From Bacteroidales bacterium UBA3290 (GTDB taxonomy: Bacteria; Bacteroidota; Bacteroidia; Bacteroidales; UBA932): 25,308 bases of DNA. Positions 1-6,956 of this stretch are shown here, piece by piece. Numbering within the stretch: the stretch's first letter is position 1; the number at the start of each line of letters is the position of its first letter. The DNA is taken from positions 1-25,308 of the forward strand of contig DETK01000044.1 in the NCBI GenBank assembly GCA_002361615.1. The letters run 5' to 3'. The position numbers and the translations under genes were made by a program. The notes beneath the pieces were generated by a model that had not been told where the DNA came from, did no database searches, and saw only the letters and a list, made by a program, of their open reading frames with translations.

Positions 1-217
1 CTTTGATTCAAATTAGATGTCCGCTTTGAATAACATAGAGCATTAATCCGACTTTCGCCGGGCTATTCTCTACTATAGGGAAGGTTGGATACGCGTTACT
101 CACCCGTGCGCCGGTCGCCATCAAAGTTTGCAAGCAAACTTCATGCTGCCCCTCGACTTGCATGTGTTAAGCCTGCAGCTAGCGTTCATCCTGAGCCAGG
201 ATCAAACTCTTCATTGT
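1..217 (-). rRNA. rrs: 16S ribosomal RNA, 5' end (partial)
   Basis: Read on the minus strand, this begins with the universal 5' region of bacterial 16S rRNA; the 27F primer site is at 210-191 (AGAGTTTGATCCTGGCTCAG). Conserved blocks of the first 200 nt follow: the ACACATGCAAGTCGA segment and the GTGAGTAACGCGTA segment near 90-100. Counting back seven bases from the primer site, as in E. coli numbering, puts the mature 5' end near 217. The gene runs out of the window at base 1, so only about 217 of roughly 1500 nt are present. The V1 hairpin and the GATGAACGCTAGCT start look like Bacteroidales. Further rRNA or tRNA genes of the operon would lie beyond base 1. Confidence 0.97.
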
Positions 218-384
218 ATAATTTCTATATAACTCTAAGCTGAATCCTGCACCTTTCTATCAATTCTTTTCAAAAGAATCAACGCTTTGCTCTTTCTGAT
301 TTTAATCAAGTTAAAATCGGTACTTGCTTGTACTTGTTCTTCCTATTCTTTCAATGAACTTCCCGTTCTTTCCGAAACGGGCTG
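218..384 (-). other. 16S rRNA leader with hairpins
   Basis: Transcribed leader between rRNA promoter P2 and the 16S 5' end. It holds two clean inverted repeats: 263-279 (ATTCTTTT, one base, AAAAGAAT) and 298-318 (GATTTTAA, five bases, TTAAAATC). No protein-coding potential is seen. On this strand I could not find a convincing boxA antitermination sequence. The leader probably contains one side of the long-range 16S processing stem, but its partner lies outside the window. Confidence 0.6.
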
Positions 385-415
385 CAAAGGTAAAAACCTT
401 TTTTGAATTCGCAAA
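385..415 (-). promoter_or_regulatory. rRNA promoter P2 (proximal)
   Basis: On the minus strand the -7 box TACCTTTG (392-385) matches the Bacteroidetes consensus TAnnTTTG. A -33 TTTG (415-412) lies 19 nt upstream, the preferred spacing for the primary sigma factor of this phylum. The expected transcription start is near 378-381, giving a leader of about 160 nt before the 16S gene. Confidence 0.85.
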
Positions 416-498
416 AAATATTTTAAAAAATTTTTAAAATTCTTTTTTGCATCCTTCTGCAGTGCCTTGTCAAATAACTTTCTTCCCGAACGGGACCG

Positions 499-528
499 CA
501 AAGGTAGACATTATTTTGACAAAACAAA
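499..528 (-). promoter_or_regulatory. rRNA promoter P1 (distal)
   Basis: This is a second copy of the same promoter type: -7 box TACCTTTG (506-499) and -33 TTTG (528-525), 18 nt apart. P1 and P2 have the same -7 sequence and both are followed by GC. Tandem promoters of this kind are known for Bacteroides rRNA operons. The distal promoter is the one preceded by the phased A-tract array at 530-568. Confidence 0.82.
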
Positions 529-529
529 C

Positions 530-568
530 TTTTTTCGACTTTTTTTTCGACTTTTTTTCGACTTTTTT
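530..568 (-). promoter_or_regulatory. Phased A-tract (curved or UP-like) element upstream of P1
   Basis: There are four T-runs on the plus strand (A-runs on the transcribed strand) at 530-535, 540-547, 552-558 and 563-568, separated by CGAC. Their starts are 10, 12 and 11 bases apart, close to one helical turn, which is the arrangement that produces intrinsically curved DNA. The array begins one base upstream of the P1 -33 element, where an UP element would contact RNA polymerase alpha subunits. The sequence and spacing are seen; the activating role is inference. Confidence 0.6.
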
Positions 569-580
569 CAGGGGCCAGGG

Positions 581-817
581 TCAGAAGAGACGAGGATAAT
601 TGTCGTCAATTTGCTCCAAGATATGGGAAATCACCACATTACGGATAAACGCCGATTTGCTGCGCACGGAGTACTTCTCGCAGTACTGATTGATCAGCGA
701 AAGTTCCTTCTCGTTGAAAAGGATTGTCTTCCGGTACCGGCGTACCAGCTTATCCTGCCGCTCGCGACGGAAATCGGGCGCCAGGTTGTGTTTCTTGGAT
801 TTCTTCTTCTTTGCCAT
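581..817 (-). CDS. Small basic protein, ribbon-helix-helix-like, next to rng
   Basis: This is a 78-residue protein with a very lysine/arginine-rich N-terminus (residues 1-30). It is followed by a segment (about 31-70) with the pattern of a ribbon-helix-helix DNA-binding fold: a short strand (KTILF), a helix (EKELSLINQYCEKY), then a turn and a second helix beginning RSKSAFIRNVVISHIL. The start is the ATG at 817, 15 nt after the rng stop codon, so it is the last gene of the hup-rng operon. Small proteins of this kind occur in Bacteroidales genomes, and the C-terminal part recalls MobC- or CopG-like proteins, but I know of no assigned function. The fold is a prediction from pattern; DNA binding is inference. 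It is not a mobilization gene by context. Confidence 0.8.
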   Translation of the reverse strand: MAKKKKSKKHNLAPDFRRERQDKLVRRYRKTILFNEKELSLINQYCEKYSVRSKSAFIRNVVISHILEQIDDNYPRLF

Positions 818-832
818 ACCTATTATATAAGA

Positions 833-2380
833 TTAAACGACCGGCTCCCCTGACGCGTCACACCAGGTGGCCTGCAGCAGTGAATAGTCGGTAAGGCCTT
901 CAACCTTGATCTTGCAGCCGTATTTGCGGCACCACTTGCGACGGATACTGGCCAGGCCCTTGGTCAGGTAGGCCTCGAAGATCGGGCTGACCTTGAGCAC
1001 AAACGAATCCATCTTGCGTTCTTTCGTATAATAGGCGAGCTGCCTTTCGAGCGTCTCGTCGAAAAGAATCGTGGGGCCCACCTTGCCCGTACCGTTGCAG
1101 GTCGGACAAACCTCGGTGGTGTTGATCTCCGTAGCCGGGCGTACCCGCTGCCGCGTGATCTGCATCAATCCGAATTTGGTGAGCGGAAGGACGGTGTGCT
1201 TGGCACGGTCGCCCTCCATGAGTTCCTGCATGTGCTTGTACAGCTGCAGGCGGTGGCTGCTGTCGTCCATATCGATGAAATCGATGATGACGATGCCGCC
1301 CATATCTCTGAGACGCAGCTGACGGGCAATTTCCTCAGCCGCGTTCTTGTTGACCTCGAACGCGTTGTTCTCCTGGTCTTTCTGCTTGGCACGGATTCCG
1401 CTGTTGACGTCGATTACGTGCAGGGCTTCCGTATGTTCGATCACGAGATAAGCTCCCGACTTGATCGAGACGATCTTCCCGAAGGAGCCCTTGATCTGGC
1501 GGCTCACCTCGAAATGGTCGAGAATCGGCTCGTGACCCTTGTAAAGTTTGACGATCTTCTCCTGCTCCGGAGAAATCATCGTCACATAGTCGTCGACCTC
1601 CTTATAGACAGCCTCGTCGTTGACATAGATATTGGTGAACGAGTCGTTGAGCAGGTCGCGCAAGATAGTCGTAGTCCGGCTGTTTTCCGTGAAAAGCAGC
1701 TGGACGCCCTTGCTGCGGGCCATCTTCGGCCAGGAGTCCTCCCATTTCTTGATGAGGCTCTTGAGCTCCGCATCGAGCACGGCGGCACGCTTACCTTCCG
1801 CGGCCGTGCGGATGATGACCCCGTAGTTCGGGGGAAGGATACTGTAGACCAGCCGCTCCAGACGTTTCTTCTCCTCACGCGAGGAGATTTTCTGGGAGAT
1901 GCTGACCTTGTCAGCGAAGGGAAGCAGCACCAGGTTGCGCCCCGCGATGGAGATCTCCGCCGTCAGGCGCGATCCTTTCGTTGAGATGGGCTCCTTGACG
2001 ATCTGGACGGCGATGGGCTGGCCGGGCGAAAGGAAACGCTCGATCCGCCCCTCCTTTTCCAGGATATCGTCAATCCGGGTGTCCCGGTAGAGCTGCGTGA
2101 AATCGCTGTTTGCGTTGATGTTACGGACAAATGTGTCGAAGGCCTTGAAATTCAGACCCAAATCGAGATAGTGGACGAAAGCGTCCTTCTCGTCTCCGAT
2201 GTCCACGAATGCGGCATTGAGCGAGGGAAGGATTTTCTTGACTTTTCCAAGATAGACATCTCCCACACTGTAGCCGCGGCCTTCGGTCTTCTCCTGGTTG
2301 AGCTCGATCAGACGTTTGTTCTCAAGGAGCGCAATGGATACTTCGGACTGCCCTACATCAATGATCAGATCTTTGTCCAT
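833..2380 (-). CDS. rng: Ribonuclease G/E
   Basis: This is an endoribonuclease of the RNase E/G family, 515 aa from the ATG at 2380. An in-frame TTG at 2395 would add five residues but is a poor start. An S1-like RNA-binding domain occupies roughly residues 35-125. The two Mg-binding aspartates are seen as D324 (HVIDVNSG) and D367 (IVIIDFIDM), 43 residues apart as in E. coli RNase E D303/D346. The zinc-link cysteines C425 and C428 (CPTC) lie 58 residues further on, again the E. coli spacing. The C-terminal scaffold of RNase E is absent, so this is RNase G-sized. It is expected to act in the cytoplasm on 5'-monophosphorylated RNA, including the 16S precursor and mRNA. It lies third in the hup operon, behind a terminator-like hairpin 19 nt upstream of its start. 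Confidence 0.95.
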   Translation of the reverse strand: MDKDLIIDVGQSEVSIALLENKRLIELNQEKTEGRGYSVGDVYLGKVKKILPSLNAAFVDIGDEKDAFVHYLDLGLNFKAFDTFVRNINANSDFTQLYRDTRIDDILEKEGRIERFLSPGQPIAVQIVKEPISTKGSRLTAEISIAGRNLVLLPFADKVSISQKISSREEKKRLERLVYSILPPNYGVIIRTAAEGKRAAVLDAELKSLIKKWEDSWPKMARSKGVQLLFTENSRTTTILRDLLNDSFTNIYVNDEAVYKEVDDYVTMISPEQEKIVKLYKGHEPILDHFEVSRQIKGSFGKIVSIKSGAYLVIEHTEALHVIDVNSGIRAKQKDQENNAFEVNKNAAEEIARQLRLRDMGGIVIIDFIDMDDSSHRLQLYKHMQELMEGDRAKHTVLPLTKFGLMQITRQRVRPATEINTTEVCPTCNGTGKVGPTILFDETLERQLAYYTKERKMDSFVLKVSPIFEAYLTKGLASIRRKWCRKYGCKIKVEGLTDYSLLQATWCDASGEPVV

Positions 2381-2393
2381 ACTTGTGCAAAAC

Positions 2394-2435
2394 AAAAAAT
2401 TAATCTAAAGCAGACCGTGCCTGCCTTAGATTAAT
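2394..2435 (-). terminator. Terminator-like hairpin between the 29-aa gene and rng
   Basis: There is an inverted repeat of 14 paired bases with one internal mismatch: left arm 2399-2413, right arm 2421-2435, loop of seven. On the minus strand the hairpin is followed by a run of T (A-run 2394-2398 on the plus strand), so it looks like an intrinsic terminator or attenuator acting on transcripts from hup. It ends only about 14-19 nt before the rng start codon. Part of the stem is AT-rich, so strength is uncertain. Confidence 0.7.
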
Positions 2436-2461
2436 TTGTAAGTAAGAATTGTCGAGACAAA

Positions 2462-2551
2462 CTATTTCTTCTTATGTCTGTTCTTACGCAGGCGTTTCTT
2501 ACGCTTGTGCGTAGCCATCTTATGTCTCTTATGCTTCTTTCCGTTAGGCAT
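2462..2551 (-). CDS. 29-aa AURKAIP1/COX24-domain (mS38/bS22-like) ribosome-associated protein
   Basis: This very short gene encodes 29 residues beginning MPNGKKHKRHKMATHKRKK; 20 of the 29 are K, R or H. The KMATHKRKKRLRKNRHKKK part matches the motif of the AURKAIP1/COX24 (DUF1713) family. Relatives include mitochondrial ribosomal protein mS38 and the small bS22-type proteins that bind the 30S decoding region. Bacteroidetes genomes usually carry such a peptide, often unannotated. The start is the ATG at 2551, 12 nt after the hup stop, and the TAG stop is at 2464-2462. Position between the nucleoid protein and RNase G/E genes, near a rRNA operon, suits a ribosomal role. The family match is from memory of the motif; ribosome binding is inference. 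Confidence 0.85.
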   Translation of the reverse strand: MPNGKKHKRHKMATHKRKKRLRKNRHKKK

Positions 2552-2563
2552 AATTATATAGTT

Positions 2564-2851
2564 TTAAAGGGTTTCCTCTTTGCTCACCTTTGCGATGAAA
2601 GTCTTGGCAGGCTTGAACGCGGGGACATTGTGTGCAGGAATCACGATCGTCGTGTTCTTGGAAATGTTACGGGCGGTCTTCTTGGCGCGCGTCTTGACCG
2701 TAAAACTACCAAAGCCACGGAGATAGACATTCTCGCCATTGGCCAGGGAGTTCTTCACGCTCTCCATGAAACCTTCAACAATACTCTGCACTTTGATTCT
2801 TTCAACGCCGGTGCTTTTCGCGATTTCATTTACGATTTCAGCCTTTGTCAT
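2564..2851 (-). CDS. hup: HU-family DNA-binding protein
   Basis: This is a histone-like nucleoid protein of 95 aa, the usual HU length. It has the N-terminal helical dimerisation part (residues 1-40), the conserved RGFGSF turn at 45-50, and the DNA-gripping arm followed by PAFKPAKTF at the C-terminus. It acts as a dimer that bends chromosomal DNA. The arm reads R61-N62-I63, where classical HU has an RNP motif whose proline 63 intercalates into DNA; isoleucine at this spot is, from memory, common in Bacteroidetes HU proteins. It is the first gene of the minus-strand operon, with a clear promoter at 2897-2927. It could also be called an IHF-like protein; HU is the better length match. Confidence 0.95.
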   Translation of the reverse strand: MTKAEIVNEIAKSTGVERIKVQSIVEGFMESVKNSLANGENVYLRGFGSFTVKTRAKKTARNISKNTTIVIPAHNVPAFKPAKTFIAKVSKEETL

Positions 2852-2896
2852 GGTATGTTTCTATTATAATAGGGTTAATGCTTTTTTTAAGGGTTG

Positions 2897-2927
2897 CAAA
2901 AATAGGTGTATTTTTTTAATTATCAAA
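2897..2927 (-). promoter_or_regulatory. hup operon promoter
   Basis: On the minus strand: -33 TTTG (2927-2924), 19 nt spacer, -7 TATTTTTG (2904-2897), a full match to the Bacteroidetes consensus. The expected start near 2890 leaves a leader of about 40 nt before the hup ATG. Confidence 0.85.
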
Positions 2928-2978
2928 AAACTAGTTCGATTTTTTTTCGTTTTTTTGTTTGGCATAACAATTGACAAT

Positions 2979-3009
2979 TATACTGTCCGCCCCCAAGCGG
3001 GCGAGTATA
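2979..3009. promoter_or_regulatory. Inverted repeat in the lon 5' region
   Basis: TATACT (2979-2984) and AGTATA (3004-3009) are inverted; inside them CGCCC (2988-2992) and GGGCG (2999-3003) pair around a six-base loop, with a three-base bulge (GTC) on the left. The element ends 19 nt before the lon ATG. No good TAnnTTTG box is present upstream of lon, so this may be an operator or a 5'-UTR hairpin in a promoter of another class. It is not the CIRCE sequence. Confidence 0.5.
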
Positions 3010-3028
3010 CTGACATTTTGACACGAAT

Positions 3029-5449
<2,421 letters not shown>

Positions 5450-5453
5450 CGCC

Positions 5454-6122
5454 ATGGACGTCAAGATCGAAGAAAGCTGGAAGCGCGCACTTGCGCCTGA
5501 ATTCGAGAAACCCTATTTCCGGAACCTGGCGCAGCAACTGCACCAGGAGAAACGCGAAGGCCGGACGATCTATCCGCCCGGCCCCCTGATTTTCAACGCC
5601 TTCAACCTCACGCCGTTCGACCGGGTGAAGGTTGTGATCATCGGGCAGGATCCCTATCACGGTCCGGGTCAGGCAGAGGGTCTCTCCTTTTCCGTTCCGC
5701 ATGGTGTCCCGCTCCCTCCTTCGCTGGTCAATATCTACAAGGAGATTGAAACGGACCTGGGTGTAACGCTGCACAAGGACGGTTCGCTCCGCGGCTGGGC
5801 GGCCCAGGGCGTTTTCCTGCTCAATGCCGTGCTGACCGTGCGGGCCGGACAGCCCACTTCCCACAGTCGGATCGGCTGGGCGGAATTCACCGATGCGGTC
5901 ATCCGCACCCTGTCGCAGCAGCGGCAGGGACTGGTGTTCCTGCTCTGGGGCAACTTCGCCAGGTCGAAGAAGGAACTGATCGACACCAGCCGCCACACCG
6001 TCCTGGAAGCGGCCCATCCTTCCCCCCTCGCTCGCGGTGCCTTTTTCGGCTGCAAGCATTTCTCGAAGACCAATCAAATTCTTGTTTCTCAAGGAGAAAC
6101 ACCTATCGACTGGACGCTGTGA
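5454..6122 (+). CDS. ung: Uracil-DNA glycosylase, family 1
   Basis: This enzyme removes uracil from DNA as the first step of base excision repair; 222 aa, typical of bacterial Ung. The water-activating motif GQDPYHG is seen with the catalytic aspartate at D66, and the leucine-loop motif HPSPL begins at H188. The uracil-recognition segment FNAFN lies near residues 47-51, and the LLWGNFA strand is also present. The start is the ATG at 5454, four bases after the lon stop (TAA-C-GCC-ATG), so translation is probably coupled. The gene ends the lon-ung unit, with a strong terminator six bases downstream. Confidence 0.97.
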   Translation: MDVKIEESWKRALAPEFEKPYFRNLAQQLHQEKREGRTIYPPGPLIFNAFNLTPFDRVKVVIIGQDPYHGPGQAEGLSFSVPHGVPLPPSLVNIYKEIETDLGVTLHKDGSLRGWAAQGVFLLNAVLTVRAGQPTSHSRIGWAEFTDAVIRTLSQQRQGLVFLLWGNFARSKKELIDTSRHTVLEAAHPSPLARGAFFGCKHFSKTNQILVSQGETPIDWTL

Positions 6123-6127
6123 CCCAC

Positions 6128-6154
6128 AAAAAGTGCCTCCGGGCACTTTTTTTT
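6128..6154 (+). terminator. Intrinsic terminator after ung
   Basis: GTGCC (6133-6137), tetraloop TCCG, GGCAC (6142-6146), then eight T. A preceding A-run (6128-6132) pairs with part of the T-run, lengthening the stem. It is a classic Rho-independent terminator, oriented for lon-ung. Confidence 0.9.
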
Positions 6155-6177
6155 CGCCCGGACTGTCCGTTTTTTTA

Positions 6178-6185
6178 TAACTTTG
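6178..6185 (+). promoter_or_regulatory. -7 box of the OmpA-lipoprotein operon
   Basis: TAACTTTG fully matches the Bacteroidetes -7 consensus; expected start near 6190, leaving a leader of about 45 nt. No good TTTG -33 box is seen at the right distance, as that region is occupied by the ung terminator T-run. The promoter call rests on the -7 box and on the preceding terminator. Confidence 0.6.
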
Positions 6186-6233
6186 TATGTTACAAGCAGA
6201 ATATTTAAGTATTAACCCATTAAATATCAAACA

Positions 6234-6923
6234 ATGAAAAAAGTACTTTCTGCACTGATCTGCACCGCACTCATCCTGTCGGGATGCGGAAACATGTCCA
6301 ACCTGGCTAAAGGTTCCGCCATCGGCGGTGGCTCCGGCGCAGCCGTGGGTGCCGGTGTAGGTGCCCTGATCGGTAAAGACGGCAAGAGCGCGGCCATCGG
6401 TGCCGCCATCGGTACGGCCGTGGGTGCCGGCGTAGGCGCCCTGATCGGCAAGAAGATGGACAACAAGGCCGCCGAACTGGCAGCCGCCATGGAAGACGCC
6501 AACGTCGAAGTCGTCACCGATGCCAACGACCTGAAGGCTGTCAAAGTTACGCTTGAGAGCGGTATCCTCTTCAATACCAGCAGTTCCACGCTGAACGACG
6601 CCTCCAAGGCAGCCCTCAAGAAATTCGCCGCGAACATGGCTGACATGCCCGACACCGACCTGACCATCCTCGGCCACACCGACAATACCGGTACGCCGGA
6701 GTACAATGAGAAACTTTCCGTCCAGCGCGCCGCTTCGGTAGCCGGCTTCCTTCAGAACTGCGGCATGTCGGTCGACCGCATGACCATCGAAGGCCGTTCG
6801 TTCCACGAACCCGTAGCCGACAACAGCACCAAGGAAGGCCGTCTCCAGAACCGTCGTGTCGAGATCTACATCTCCGCCAACGAGAAGATGATCAACGACG
6901 CCCAGGCCGGCAACCTGAACTAA
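6234..6923 (+). CDS. OmpA-family lipoprotein with glycine-zipper repeats
   Basis: This is an outer-membrane lipoprotein that probably anchors the envelope to peptidoglycan. Residues 1-18 form a lipoprotein signal with lipobox LSGC (acylated C18). Residues about 29-75 are two tandem glycine-zipper units ending in AGVGALIGK, nearly identical at DNA level, of the kind that forms membrane helices. The C-terminal OmpA-like domain (about 105-220) shows the ILGHTDNTG motif and the LQNRRVEIYI end that bind diaminopimelate in peptidoglycan. Length 229 aa fits YiaD-type proteins. The residues after C18 (GNMSN) lack an obvious surface-export signal, so the protein is probably periplasm-facing. It is the first gene of a plus-strand series, with the next start 33 nt downstream. 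Confidence 0.93.
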   Translation: MKKVLSALICTALILSGCGNMSNLAKGSAIGGGSGAAVGAGVGALIGKDGKSAAIGAAIGTAVGAGVGALIGKKMDNKAAELAAAMEDANVEVVTDANDLKAVKVTLESGILFNTSSSTLNDASKAALKKFAANMADMPDTDLTILGHTDNTGTPEYNEKLSVQRAASVAGFLQNCGMSVDRMTIEGRSFHEPVADNSTKEGRLQNRRVEIYISANEKMINDAQAGNLN

Positions 6924-6956
6924 GTTTTTCCACCCTGAACTTAAAAGAAAACGAAT

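Noticed and set aside
281..295. GCTCTTT as boxA antitermination signal in the rRNA leader
   Set aside because: The match is on the plus strand, whereas the rRNA is transcribed from the minus strand.
581..817. Plasmid mobilization (MobC) gene marking an integrated element
   Set aside because: Only a loose RHH resemblance; it sits in a housekeeping operon with no relaxase, integrase or repeats nearby.
467..853. Open frame of 128 codons on the plus strand across the rRNA promoters and the RHH-like gene
   Set aside because: It runs antisense to a clear gene and through promoter boxes and T-tracts; its composition is low-complexity (F- and L-rich), with no recognisable domain.
2971..2999. TTGACA followed by TATACT as an E. 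coli-type sigma-70 promoter for lon
   Set aside because: The spacing is wrong (two bases) and the phylum uses TTTG/TAnnTTTG promoters; the resemblance is chance.
6321..6455. Tandem DNA repeat as a mobile or satellite element
   Set aside because: It encodes the two glycine-zipper units of the OmpA lipoprotein; protein-level duplication explains it.
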